DNA from: CAZGAQ01 sp964523405
GTDB lineage: Bacteria > Planctomycetota > Phycisphaerae > UBA1845 > Fen-1342
NCBI GenBank assembly: GCA_964523405.1
Contig: CAZGAQ010000009.1
Span: 88,143 to 152,142, forward strand
DNA: 64,000 nucleotides
Direction of reading: 5' to 3'
Part shown: positions 25,604 to 34,121 of the stretch, piece after piece
Layout of the letters: each line of letters opens with the position of its first letter
Position numbering within the stretch: position 1 is the stretch's first letter
Notes under the pieces: model-generated
The model's input: only the letters and a program-made list of their open reading frames with translations
The model's database searches: none
What the model was told of the DNA's origin: nothing
Translations under genes and position numbers: made by a program

Positions 25604-26806
25604 ATGCTCGCTCTGGCCTGGGCCAACCTGATGCACCGCAAACTGCGCGCGCTGCTCTCGGCGCTGGCGGTCGGCATTGGGATCATGCTGATGCTGGTTT
25701 CGCGGGGGCTGGCGAGCGGCTCCTTGGCGGAGGTGGACCAGCGGATGCAGAGCGCCGACGCGGAGCTGGTGGTGCTGCCGGCGCAGGACAACATCATCTT
25801 CACGAACGGCGCGCCATTTCGGGCGATTCACGAGCGGCACTTGGCGCGGCAGGCGGACGAGCGCGGGCCGTTGGCGGACGCGATCATTCCGGTGTTCTTC
25901 GGGCAGGTGCGGATGGGCGGGCAGCAGCAGCGGCTGTTCGGCGTGGCGCCGGTGCAGATGCGCAGCTTTCTGGGCGAGCGGCGGGTGCGGGCGGGCACGC
26001 TGTTCGACCGGGCGGGTGCGTTCGCCGAGCGCGTGGACCAGGGTGCGCGGCCGCCGGCGGACATGGAGTCGGAGGGGTACCGGCAGTTTCTGGCGGACGG
26101 GCTGGAGCTGGTGATTGACGAGCGGCTGCAGCGGGTGGGGCACTACCAGCTCGGCGACGCCGTGCAGATCATGGGGCAGACTTTCCGGATTGTCGGCGTG
26201 GTGGAAGCGGGTGTGGCGGGGCGGGTGTTCGCGCCCCTGCAGACGCTGCGTGAGATCACGGTGGCGGGCGAGCAGAACGCGAGCATGTACTTTGTGAAGC
26301 TGCGGCACGACGTGGCGCCCGAGGCGGCGCAGGATGCATTGCAGGCGGCGCTGGGGGTGGATGCGAAGGTGGAGCTGAAGAGCAATTACGGGGCGCTGCT
26401 GCGGCGCAGCTTCGCGGATGTGAGCCAGTACCTCAGCGCGAGCAGCGGGGTGGCGCTGGCGACGTGTTTTTTGTTCATTCTGCTGACGATGTACACGGTC
26501 GTGATCGAGCGGACGCGGGAGATCGGCATTCTCAAGTCACTGGGGGTGACGCGGCTGGGACTCGTGCGGCTGGCAGTGGTGGAAGCGCTGCTGATTTCGC
26601 TGGGCGGCGTGGTCTGCGGGATCGGCCTGGCGTTCGGGGTACGGGCCCTGTTGGCGGTATTCAAGCCGTTACTGACCGTGGAGCTGGCGGCGAGCAGCCT
26701 GGTGCTGGCGGTGGGGATTGGCGTGGTGGGGGGGACGCTGAGCGCGCTGTATCCGGGGTACCGGGCGGCGCGGCTGGATCCGGCGGCGGCCTTGACGAAC
26801 GAGTGA
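25604..26806 (+). CDS. ABC transporter permease (MacB/FtsX family)
   Basis: Membrane subunit of a type VII ABC system, 400 residues. It has a first transmembrane helix at about 15-35 (LSALAVGIGIMLMLVSRGLA), a large periplasmic domain to about 275, then three C-terminal helices with VVIERTREIGILKSLGVTRL, the conserved FtsX/MacB coupling motif, and the closing YPGYRAARLDPAAALTNE. Such pumps drive extracytoplasmic work or export lipoproteins, peptides or drugs. ATG at 25604 has AAAGGAG. The ATPase subunit follows 15 bp downstream. Confidence 0.93.
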   Translation: MLALAWANLMHRKLRALLSALAVGIGIMLMLVSRGLASGSLAEVDQRMQSADAELVVLPAQDNIIFTNGAPFRAIHERHLARQADERGPLADAIIPVFFGQVRMGGQQQRLFGVAPVQMRSFLGERRVRAGTLFDRAGAFAERVDQGARPPADMESEGYRQFLADGLELVIDERLQRVGHYQLGDAVQIMGQTFRIVGVVEAGVAGRVFAPLQTLREITVAGEQNASMYFVKLRHDVAPEAAQDALQAALGVDAKVELKSNYGALLRRSFADVSQYLSASSGVALATCFLFILLTMYTVVIERTREIGILKSLGVTRLGLVRLAVVEALLISLGGVVCGIGLAFGVRALLAVFKPLLTVELAASSLVLAVGIGVVGGTLSALYPGYRAARLDPAAALTNE

Positions 26807-26821
26807 GGTGGACGCAGCGCG

Positions 26822-27499
26822 ATGGAAGCCGGCGAACTCATGATCGACGTGCACGACCTGCACCACGCTTATGCGCACGGCAACGTGGTGGAGCCGGTGC
26901 TGCACGGGATTGACCTGCAGGTACGGGCGGGCGAGTTTGTCGTGATCATGGGGCCGTCGGGCTGCGGGAAGACGACGCTGCTGCACATTCTGGGGCTGAT
27001 GATGGCGCCGACGCGGGCGGCGCGGCTGCGTATCGCCGGGCAGGAAACGTGCGGTTTGTCCGACGGGGCGCGCACGCGGCTGCGGCGCGAGGCGTTGGGG
27101 TTCGTGTTTCAGCGGTTCAACCTGCTGCCGACGATCAACGTGCGCCGCAACGTGGGCTTGCCGCTGCGGATTCGCGGGGCCAGCGCGGACGGAACCGTCA
27201 CGCAACTGCTGCAACAGGTGGGGCTGGACGGATCCGCGCACAAGAAGCCTGGGCAGCTCTCGGTGGGGCAGCAGCAGCGCGTGGCGATCGCGCGGGCGGT
27301 GATCACGCGCCCAGCGCTGCTGTTGGCGGATGAGCCGACGGGCAACCTGGATTCGGCCAACGCCGCGGCGGTGCTGAAGCTGCTGACGACGCTGCATCGC
27401 GAGCACGGGCAGACGATCGTGATGATCACGCACAACGAGCAATTGGCGGTGCAGGCGGACCGGCTGTTGCGCATGCGGGACGGGTGCCTGGTTGCCTGA
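26822..27499 (+). CDS. ABC transporter ATP-binding protein (LolD/MacB-type)
   Basis: Nucleotide-binding subunit of 225 residues for the preceding permease. Walker A is GPSGCGKTT, the Q-loop lies in FVFQRFNLLPTINVRRNV, the signature is QLSVGQQQRVAIARAV, Walker B is LLLADEPTGNLD and the switch histidine is in MITHNEQ. The signature has SVGQQ in place of the usual LSGGQ, a conservative but visible change. This subfamily works with FtsX-type permeases to couple ATP hydrolysis to periplasmic movement of the substrate. The start at 26822 follows GAGGTGG. The next gene's start overlaps its stop by eight bases. Confidence 0.94.
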   Translation: MEAGELMIDVHDLHHAYAHGNVVEPVLHGIDLQVRAGEFVVIMGPSGCGKTTLLHILGLMMAPTRAARLRIAGQETCGLSDGARTRLRREALGFVFQRFNLLPTINVRRNVGLPLRIRGASADGTVTQLLQQVGLDGSAHKKPGQLSVGQQQRVAIARAVITRPALLLADEPTGNLDSANAAAVLKLLTTLHREHGQTIVMITHNEQLAVQADRLLRMRDGCLVA

Positions 27500-28301
27500 G
27501 ACCGCGTCCAGTTCGGAGGCGCCGGCGGTGCCGGAGAAGACGCCGGTGGCGCGGGGCGCGCCGCCGGAGCGGCTGGTGCTAGGGGCGGCGCACACGCGGT
27601 TGGGGGAGCGTGAGCTGCCGCACATGCGGGCGTGGTTCGTGGGGTTCGTGCTGTGGATGGCGGCGTGGGGGCTGCTAGCGCGGTGGGCCTTTGGGGGGGT
27701 GGAGCACGACGATCCGACCGCGCTGCGAGTGTGGGTCTACGCGCTGATGTGCTTTTATCTGTCGCTGTGCAACAGCTTCGTGCCGCTGCCGACGGCGTGG
27801 ATTGTGCTGTTGGCGGCGTCGCCGGGGTTTGCGCTGTGTGCGGATCCGTGGCTGCGCGTGCTGCTGGTGGCGGCGGGTGGTGCGGCGGGTACGGTGATGG
27901 CCAATCTCAACGACTATCACCTCCTGGCGTACTTCCTGCACTTTGGCCTGGGGCATCGGGTGCGGCGGACGCGGCTGTACGCGTGGGCGGTGCGCTGGTT
28001 CGACCGGGCGCCGCTGCGGCTGCTGCTCCTGGTCGCATTCATTCCCATACCGGTGGACGTGGTACGGTGGCTGGCGGTGCTACGGGAGTATCCGCGGGGA
28101 CGATTCGCGCTGGCGTACTTCGTGGGACGGGGGGCGCGCTACGCGATCTTCGCGGCCTGCGCGGTGATCTGGTCGCTGACCCCGTGGCAGATCATGTACA
28201 TCCAACTCGCGATCGTGGTTGCGGCGCTGGTGGGGCGCGTGGCATGGCGGCTGGCGGCCGGACGCGAGCCGGCGGCGGGAGCGGCCAGCAGCGGCGCATG
28301 A
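27492..28301 (+). CDS. VTT/DedA-like membrane protein
   Basis: Polytopic membrane protein of 269 residues. After a charged 45-residue cytoplasmic N-terminus come helices near 48-70 and 80-105. A re-entrant-looking stretch follows (GGAAGTVMANLNDYHLLAYF), then LLLVAFIPIPVDVVRWLAVL and GRFALAYFVGRGARY. These are features of the VTT/SNARE-associated (DedA, YqaA) fold, linked to lipid flipping or membrane homeostasis. It starts at TTG 27492, overlapping the ATPase stop by eight bases, which points to co-translation with the exporter. A strong hairpin terminator follows. The exact subfamily is unsure. Confidence 0.75.
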   Translation: MPETASSSEAPAVPEKTPVARGAPPERLVLGAAHTRLGERELPHMRAWFVGFVLWMAAWGLLARWAFGGVEHDDPTALRVWVYALMCFYLSLCNSFVPLPTAWIVLLAASPGFALCADPWLRVLLVAAGGAAGTVMANLNDYHLLAYFLHFGLGHRVRRTRLYAWAVRWFDRAPLRLLLLVAFIPIPVDVVRWLAVLREYPRGRFALAYFVGRGARYAIFAACAVIWSLTPWQIMYIQLAIVVAALVGRVAWRLAAGREPAAGAASSGA

Positions 28302-28331
28302 AACAGGCCGGCGCTGGGACGCCGGCCTGTC
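28302..28331. terminator. Bidirectional hairpin terminator
   Basis: ACAGGCCGGCG / CGCCGGCCTGT form an 11-bp perfect stem with a six-base loop between the convergent genes ending at 28301 and 28360. A GTTTC follows on the + strand and TTTC on the minus strand; the T runs are short. Confidence 0.7.
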
Positions 28332-28359
28332 GGGGGTTTCAGATGCAGTCAGACGCGAC

Positions 28360-31300
28360 TCAGTGCGGACACGTCGTGTTCATGAGCGCGATGAACGGGT
28401 CAATATCGCGCCAGTTCACATGGCCGTCCGAGTTGGTGTCCAGGCTGGTAAATGGGCACGTCGGACCGGACGCAAACAGCGCCTGCCAGGCCGACTGGTT
28501 GTCGTTCTGGCCGGCGATCAGGTAGTCGATATCGCGCCAGTTAATGGTTCCGTCACAGTTGCCGTCACCGCGGCACACCACCGGCGCACACGGGTTGGGC
28601 GTGCACGTCGTGCCATTACCCTGGTACGTTCCGCCGCCGGCCGTGCAGTCCGCCGCGGTCAGCGTCGTGCAGGTCCCGGCCTGGCAGCAGGCGCCGGTGG
28701 GTTGCGGGCAGGGGTTCGGCGAGCAGACGGTGCCGTTGCCCTGGTATGTCCCGCCGGCCGTCGTACATGCCGCGGCCGTCAGGACCGTGCACGAGCCGTC
28801 GGTCTGGCAACAGGCGCCGGTGGGTTGCGGGCAGGGGTTCGGTGAACAGACGGTGCCATTGCCCTGATAAGTGCCGCCGGCTGTCGTACACGCTGCGGCC
28901 GTCAGGACCGTGCACGAGCCGTCGGTCTGGCAGCAAGCGCCAGTGGGTTGCGGGCAGGGGTTCGGCGAACAGACGGTGCCGTTACCCTGGTATGTCCCGC
29001 CGGCCGTCGTACACGCTGCGGCCGTCAGGACCGTGCAAGAGCCGTTGGCCTGGCAGCAGGCGCCGGTGGGTTGCGGGCACGGGTTCGGTGAGCAGACGGT
29101 GCCATTGCCCTGGTACGTCCCGCCGGCAGACGCACACGCCGCGGCGGTCGAGACCGTGCAAGTGCCGTTGGTCGCGCAGCACGCGCCCGCCTCACACTGG
29201 TCGGGCACGCCGTTGTGATTGCTGTCCTGGGCCGTCGGCGCCCGCGTGTAGGACACCGTGGCGCGGATGTAACTGCCCGCCGGGCACCAATTGGGGTCGA
29301 CGGACCCATCCGGCGCCATGTGGATGACGGCCGTGCCGGCGGACTTGAGGGTGTTCCACTGGGCGTCGGTGATCGTCAGGGTGTCGGTGACCCAGTCGCA
29401 ATCGACGCCGTTGTTCTGAAAGACGTAGCCGATGGCCGTGCTGTTGATGCTGATGGCGACGGCCTCGTTGTAGAAGTTCAGGTCGCCGAACGCGGTGAAG
29501 GAGAGGGTGACGGTACCGAGCGCGGTCGGGGGGCTGGTCAGGGTGTACTGCTGCGGGTGCAAGCCGTCCATCGGCGAGTAGTACGGCGAGGCCGACAGGA
29601 AGGGACTGCCGTTGATATCGCAGGAATCCAGCCAGCCGTTGCCGTTGCAGTCGAGGGCCGGTGAGGCGGCGATTTCGGCGAGGTCATCCTGGTTATTGCC
29701 GTCGCAGTCGCGGAAGGTCGTGAACGAGCGGGACGCGGGCGTGGAACCGTGCGTTCCGGCGAGGTTGTGCGCGACGACCTTCCAGTAGTAAGTGGTTTCC
29801 TGCCGCAGCGGATTACCGGTCAATGTGTAGGTGGTGCCCGTGATGGCGGCGATCGTGAAGGCGTCGTGGCTGGTGAAGTTGGGGTCGGTGTCGATCGTCA
29901 GGTTGTAGTCCGTCGCGTTGGTCGAAGCCGTCCAGGTGAACGTCGCGTTTGTGCTGACGGCGGTGAGGGCCTGGGCGGGCGTGGACAGCGAGAAAGCGCC
30001 CGGCGGGTTCGTCAACGTGGCGATCGCGGCCGAGGCGTTGAGCAGGCCGTAGCCAAAGGTTGTGTCATAGCCGGCGGTGCCCAGGTCGGTGCAGGTGGTT
30101 TGGAGGATGGTCTCCACGTTGGCGGGCGTGAGGCCGGAGGGGTTCATGGAGTAGACCAGTGCGGCTACGCCGCACGCATACGGCGAGGCGAAAGACGTGC
30201 CGTCGAGGCCGCACACGTAATCGCCCGTGGCGTCGCCGGAGGTGCCGGTGCGGTCCGTGGTGCAGATGTTGGCGCCGGGGGCGGAGAAGTCCAGGCCGGT
30301 GCCCCAGTTGCTGAAGCTGGCGCGGCTGCCGGTGCTGGTGATGGCGCCGACGGCGTTGACGCTGGGGAGGCTGGAGGGGTAGGAGATTGTGGAGGCGCCG
30401 TCATTGCCGGAAGCGACGAAGTGCAGCACACCGTTGCTGCGGGCGGTCGCGTAGGCATTGGTGACGGTCGCGGAGGAGCCCCAGCCGAAGCTGGAATTGC
30501 TGATCTTGGCGCCGATTGAGGAAGCCCAGGCGAGGGCGCTGGTCAGGTAGCTGTCCTGCGCGTTGAAGTAGCCGTTGCAGGGGATGATCGCTTCGCCGAT
30601 CTTGGCGGAGGCCACGCGGCAGTTCGGGGCGACGCCGACGACGCCGAGGGCGTTGTTGATTTTGGCGGTGATGCAGCCGGCGACCTCGGTGCCGTGATTG
30701 TCGCAACTGTTGTACGGACCTCCGTTGGCCACGTTCCGTCCGGTGAAGTCCTGGCCGGCGCGGAGGTTGAGGTCTGGGTGGTTGTACTGCACGCCGAGGT
30801 CCATGACCACGATGAAGACGTTCGGGTCACCCTGCTGGATGTCCCAGGCCTGCGGGGCGTTCACGTCGATGTTGTTGGTCTGATTCAGGCCCCAGAGCTG
30901 GCCGTAGTAGGGGTCATTCGGGGTGTAGGCCAGGGTTCCGGTGATCAGCTTGTCCGGTTCGGCGTAGGCGACCTCGGGCATTTGGGCCAGCATGTTGGCG
31001 TCGGTCAGGACGGTGAAGCCGTCATTGGCGTGACTGCGCACCCGATACGTGCGCGGCAGGCCGGCGAACTCGGCGTCCGTAATCGTGCCGACACCCGCGG
31101 CGGTCAGAATGTCCGTGGCGCGCTCGGGCGAAACGTCTTCCTTGAACTGCACGAGGATGTCGCGCGTGATGGCCAGCGGCAGACCGCGACTGTCCATGAA
31201 CATAGGCGAAACGAAGCCGCCGCTCCGCAGCGCTGCAGCCGATTGCACCTTGCTGGAGATGGCGCTCGCGTCGCGCTGCGCCATCGGGACGGCGATGGTA

Positions 31301-31566
31301 TACCAGCGGTCGAAAGCCAGGTGTTCCACGCCGTCGACGGGCAGTCCTGTGCCGCTGGCGACATCGCGCGCCACCTGCTGCGCATCCGCCTGATCGCTGA
31401 GCACGGCGATGCGCGACAGATCCAGGTCCATCTGGACGGGCTGATCGAAGTAGTAGTAGTAATACTGGCCCGGCGCGGTGATCCCGTCCGCCAGCGCCGC
31501 CGGCGTCAAGGCGAGAAGCAGCACGCTCAGACACAGTCCCGGGCCCAGAATTCGACGGGTCGACAT
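28360..31566 (-). CDS. Secreted S8 (subtilisin-like) protease with cysteine-rich repeats and dockerin
   Basis: Exported serine protease of 1068 residues. It has a signal peptide (to about residue 26), a propeptide-like region, then a peptidase S8 domain with Asp256 in VMDLGVQYNHPDL, His291 in NHGTEVAG, Asn388 in VASGNDG and Ser458 in LDGTSFASPYACG. A fibronectin-like domain (about 520-615) follows, then a DCDGNNQDD calcium-binding-like linker, a beta domain, and five 41-residue repeats with six cysteines each (ACC...C...C...C...PNPC). The end is a type I dockerin-like pair (CDGTINWRDIDYLI and NSDGHVNWRDIDPFI). The protease probably works outside the cell, with the C-terminus tethering it. ATG at 31566 has GGAGG seven bases upstream. 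Confidence 0.93.
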   Translation of the reverse strand: MSTRRILGPGLCLSVLLLALTPAALADGITAPGQYYYYYFDQPVQMDLDLSRIAVLSDQADAQQVARDVASGTGLPVDGVEHLAFDRWYTIAVPMAQRDASAISSKVQSAAALRSGGFVSPMFMDSRGLPLAITRDILVQFKEDVSPERATDILTAAGVGTITDAEFAGLPRTYRVRSHANDGFTVLTDANMLAQMPEVAYAEPDKLITGTLAYTPNDPYYGQLWGLNQTNNIDVNAPQAWDIQQGDPNVFIVVMDLGVQYNHPDLNLRAGQDFTGRNVANGGPYNSCDNHGTEVAGCITAKINNALGVVGVAPNCRVASAKIGEAIIPCNGYFNAQDSYLTSALAWASSIGAKISNSSFGWGSSATVTNAYATARSNGVLHFVASGNDGASTISYPSSLPSVNAVGAITSTGSRASFSNWGTGLDFSAPGANICTTDRTGTSGDATGDYVCGLDGTSFASPYACGVAALVYSMNPSGLTPANVETILQTTCTDLGTAGYDTTFGYGLLNASAAIATLTNPPGAFSLSTPAQALTAVSTNATFTWTASTNATDYNLTIDTDPNFTSHDAFTIAAITGTTYTLTGNPLRQETTYYWKVVAHNLAGTHGSTPASRSFTTFRDCDGNNQDDLAEIAASPALDCNGNGWLDSCDINGSPFLSASPYYSPMDGLHPQQYTLTSPPTALGTVTLSFTAFGDLNFYNEAVAISINSTAIGYVFQNNGVDCDWVTDTLTITDAQWNTLKSAGTAVIHMAPDGSVDPNWCPAGSYIRATVSYTRAPTAQDSNHNGVPDQCEAGACCATNGTCTVSTAAACASAGGTYQGNGTVCSPNPCPQPTGACCQANGSCTVLTAAACTTAGGTYQGNGTVCSPNPCPQPTGACCQTDGSCTVLTAAACTTAGGTYQGNGTVCSPNPCPQPTGACCQTDGSCTVLTAAACTTAGGTYQGNGTVCSPNPCPQPTGACCQAGTCTTLTAADCTAGGGTYQGNGTTCTPNPCAPVVCRGDGNCDGTINWRDIDYLIAGQNDNQSAWQALFASGPTCPFTSLDTNSDGHVNWRDIDPFIALMNTTCPH
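28582..29195 (-). repeat. Five tandem 123-bp coding repeats
   Basis: Five in-frame copies of a 123-bp unit inside the S8 protease gene, each coding 41 residues with six cysteines. Anchor sequences GCGCCGGTGGGTTGCGGG recur at 28691, 28814, 28937 and 29060, exactly 123 bp apart (the third copy has one change). Units 3 and 4 encode identical residues. The outer units are diverged. Confidence 0.92.
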
Positions 31567-32020
31567 GTGGAAACCTCCAAGCCGCGGGCCGTGCAAAGCG
31601 ACCCGCCTCCAGCGCATCCCTCAAGAACCATGACCGGCCGCAGCGACACGGTCCGGCGCCCCGCGTCTCCGTGGCGCGGTCAGCAGAGTCGTGTGCAGCG
31701 TGAAGCGTGTGGGAGCGCACACGGGGCACCTCCGCGCGACGTCGCTGGTGACACGGCTACAGAAAAGCACCGCACATGGCTCCATGCCATGGCGGTCCAG
31801 TTCCTTTTCGGACTATGTCTACAGTGACAGAGGCGGTCGTGCCCACGGCGCGACCCAACCCTGTTCCCAGCACCACAATCGTACGCAGACCATGGACTCA
31901 AATCAAAGGAATTCATCGGGTTGGGCGGGCGGTCTCGTGAGGGGGTGCGCCGCGGTGGTCTGCGGCGTCCTATAAATGCTCGGGGCCGCGCGGGGGGCGG
32001 CAACCGCGGCGGCAGAGTGG
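31567..32020. other. Intergenic region upstream of the protease gene
   Basis: About 450 bp with no credible gene on either strand. It should hold the protease promoter, but no clear -35/-10 pair was found. A local palindromic patch (ATGGCTCCATGCCATGG) lies near 31776-31793. Confidence 0.4.
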
Positions 32021-33001
32021 TCAGGGGCGGCCACGGTGAGGCGGGTCGAGGTGGCGGCCGGGGCGATTGGGGTCCTGGCCGTCGCCCGCGAGCAAGCGCT
32101 CGAGCCGCTGCTCGATCTCGCGCTGCTGCGCGGCGCGCACACTCGCGAGGCGCGTCCGCAGCGTGCTGACCTCCTCCGTGACGCTGCGCCGCAGGGCATC
32201 GACCAGGCGGGTGCGCGCCGTCGTCCGCCCTTCCTCGTCGGTGGCGGCATGGTAGGCATTGACCAACTCGCGCAGCCGGGGAGGCAGGCGTTCGAGATTC
32301 GCGTCGGCCGCCAGCAGGGCGCCAGCACGCTGCTCGGCGCGCTGGTCGCCCTCGCGCTCGGCAAACTCGACCAGGTTTTCGAGGGCCGCGACTTCCAGGC
32401 GGACGTTGTCGGTCAGCCGGTCGCGGATGGATTGCTGCGCTTCGGTGTACTCCGGCGAGCCAGCCGGGACCGTTCGCAGGGTTCGCACATCGCGCTGCAC
32501 GCGCAGCATGTTCTCCACGTGCGTGCGGATCAGGCCGCCGAGTTTCGGGCTGTGTTGGTAGACGCGCTGGAGATGCCGCAGGCGTGGCGCGCTGTCCTCG
32601 AGTCGCTGACGAAAGCGCTCCGGATTTCGTTGCTGGAGCTGCGCCAGCGCCTCGTACAGGGTCGGGAAACGCTCCTGCGCAAAGGCCATCAGCGCCTCGC
32701 CCTCCCCGGGCTGCAGAGGGTCGAAGTCCTCCGGCAGTGGCCGGAACATTTGCCGCGAGAACGCCAGCAGCCCGAAGCCTGCGAACGGTCGACTGGTCGG
32801 GCCGCGCCAGCGCGCGCCGGGTCCGCCGCGGGGCCGGTCGCCCCGCTCGAGATCATCCGGTCGGAGCGGGGAGACGTCGTTCGTATCCGTCACGCTCGTC
32901 GGGGTGCTGGTCGGCGCGCTGGTCGGCGGCCCACCCCAGGCCAATCCGGCGCTGACGCTCAGCAGAATTGCCGCAAGCAGCCGCATCGCACTGTTCCCCA
33001 T
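32021..33001 (-). CDS. Secreted helical protein, possible CpxP-like sensor of an ECF operon
   Basis: Exported protein of 326 residues with a signal peptide (MGNSAMRLLAAILLSVSAGL) and a low-complexity threonine/serine/proline linker. A long charged helical region follows (about 85-300) with many arginines and glutamates (QERFPTLYEALAQLQQRNPERFRQRL). The sequence does not match a family with certainty. Its composition and its position as the last gene of an ECF sigma/anti-sigma operon recall periplasmic CpxP/heavy-metal-sensor helical proteins. Its start lies three bases after the anti-sigma stop (TGATAAATG), so translation is coupled. A role in signalling to the membrane anti-sigma factor is inference. 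Confidence 0.72.
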   Translation of the reverse strand: MGNSAMRLLAAILLSVSAGLAWGGPPTSAPTSTPTSVTDTNDVSPLRPDDLERGDRPRGGPGARWRGPTSRPFAGFGLLAFSRQMFRPLPEDFDPLQPGEGEALMAFAQERFPTLYEALAQLQQRNPERFRQRLEDSAPRLRHLQRVYQHSPKLGGLIRTHVENMLRVQRDVRTLRTVPAGSPEYTEAQQSIRDRLTDNVRLEVAALENLVEFAEREGDQRAEQRAGALLAADANLERLPPRLRELVNAYHAATDEEGRTTARTRLVDALRRSVTEEVSTLRTRLASVRAAQQREIEQRLERLLAGDGQDPNRPGRHLDPPHRGRP

Positions 33002-33004
33002 TTA

Positions 33005-33427
33005 TCACAGAGCCTCGAAATCGCTCAGGGACTGGTCCAGGCCGCGCAGCAGATCATCCACGTCCTCGCCTGCCTCCCCCGGCTGAGCCGTGTCGATCAA
33101 CCCGGACCAGCGCAGGTCGGACGCCTCAAACGCGGCGGTCCACTCGCTCACGGTCAACTCCGGATCCGCGCTGGGGATGGCTGGCGTTGGCAGCGACGAA
33201 CCCCGTGGCCAGAAGGCAACGGCGAGCGCCGCGGCAGCCGCCACGCCCAGGCCGGCGCGGTACCGCCACGCGAGGCGGCGGGACCGGGCGGGTTGAGCGG
33301 CGGCGCGGCGCACGGCAGCCTGCACGCGCGCGACAGCCACGGCTGGCGGCTGGGCAGGCGGGAGGTCACGGAGCAGCGCCATGTCGCGCTCGACCGCGTC
33401 CTCCAGGTTCTTCAGGTCGCCGTTCAT
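33005..33427 (-). CDS. Putative membrane anti-sigma factor
   Basis: Protein of 140 residues with an arginine-rich cytoplasmic N-terminus of about 55 residues, one transmembrane helix (about 57-73, GLGVAAAAALAVAFWP) and an acidic periplasmic C-terminus. There is no zinc-binding HxxxCxxC motif, so it is not a ZAS-type anti-sigma. Its ATG overlaps the stop of the ECF sigma gene by four bases (ATGA), and the next gene follows immediately. Topology and position support its being the anti-sigma factor that binds the upstream sigma factor. Sequence similarity alone would not identify it. Confidence 0.72.
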   Translation of the reverse strand: MNGDLKNLEDAVERDMALLRDLPPAQPPAVAVARVQAAVRRAAAQPARSRRLAWRYRAGLGVAAAAALAVAFWPRGSSLPTPAIPSADPELTVSEWTAAFEASDLRWSGLIDTAQPGEAGEDVDDLLRGLDQSLSDFEAL

Positions 33428-33999
33428 TGCGAGTCCTCGTCGGCGAGTTCACTCCGCAGACGCTGTAAAGCTCGGTGGGCGCGGGCCAAGGCGGTACCGA
33501 GCGGGATATCTAGCAGTTCCGCAATCTCCTTGAACGACAGCTCCGAGTAGTGCCGCAAGAGAATCATCTCGCGGTCGGCCGGCGGCAGCTTCTGCAGCGC
33601 TGCGGTCAGCCGCCGTCCCGCCTCGGCCCGCTCGGCTCGGGTGCGGGGGTCCGCGTTGTCTTCATCGCGGCGCCCGGTGACCAGTTCGTCGGCGGCCGGT
33701 CCGTCGGCGCTCACATGCTCGCCGCGGCGGGCACGTTTGCGTGCGCGATCTCGGGCGAGGTTCGCGGCGATTCGGAACAGCCATGACTCGAACCGGCCTA
33801 CGTGCTCGTAGTCCTCGATCGTTCGCAGGAGCCGCAGGAACGTCTCCTGCATCAGGTCTTCAGCCACGTCCGGGCTGCCCGTCAGGCGGTAGAGCAGGCC
33901 GTAGACGCGCGTGCTGTAGACCTGGACCAGCTCGCTGAGCGCGTCCGGGTCGCGTTGCCGTGCACGGCTGAGGAGCTGGTCGAGCCCGGTCTGGTCCAC
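33424..33999 (-). CDS. ECF-type RNA polymerase sigma factor
   Basis: Sigma-70 family factor of 191 residues with only regions 2 and 4. Region 2 is DALSELVQVYSTRVYGLLYR through EDLMQETFLRLLRTIEDYE and FESWLFRIAANLARD. Region 4 is LPPADREMILLRHY with SFKEIAELLDIPLGTALARA as the DNA-reading helix-turn-helix. It should direct transcription of an extracytoplasmic stress or surface regulon, possibly including its own operon. The start is GTG at 33999 with GAGG upstream. It heads an operon with the putative anti-sigma factor (4-bp overlap) and the secreted helical protein. Confidence 0.95.
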   Translation of the reverse strand: MDQTGLDQLLSRARQRDPDALSELVQVYSTRVYGLLYRLTGSPDVAEDLMQETFLRLLRTIEDYEHVGRFESWLFRIAANLARDRARKRARRGEHVSADGPAADELVTGRRDEDNADPRTRAERAEAGRRLTAALQKLPPADREMILLRHYSELSFKEIAELLDIPLGTALARAHRALQRLRSELADEDSQ

Positions 34000-34121
34000 A
34001 ACGTCCTCGCCTAGTGCCTAACGTCAGAGGCGGCCGGGGATTGCCGGAGTCTATCGCGGTGGACGTGCGGGACAAGGTGTCGCGGTTGGCCGTGAGCCGA
34101 TAAGACGCCTGTGCCGGCCGT

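Noticed and set aside
31776..31793. Palindromic ATGGCTCCATGCCATGG patch as an operator
   Set aside because: It lies over 200 bp upstream of the protease start with no promoter beside it; likely chance.
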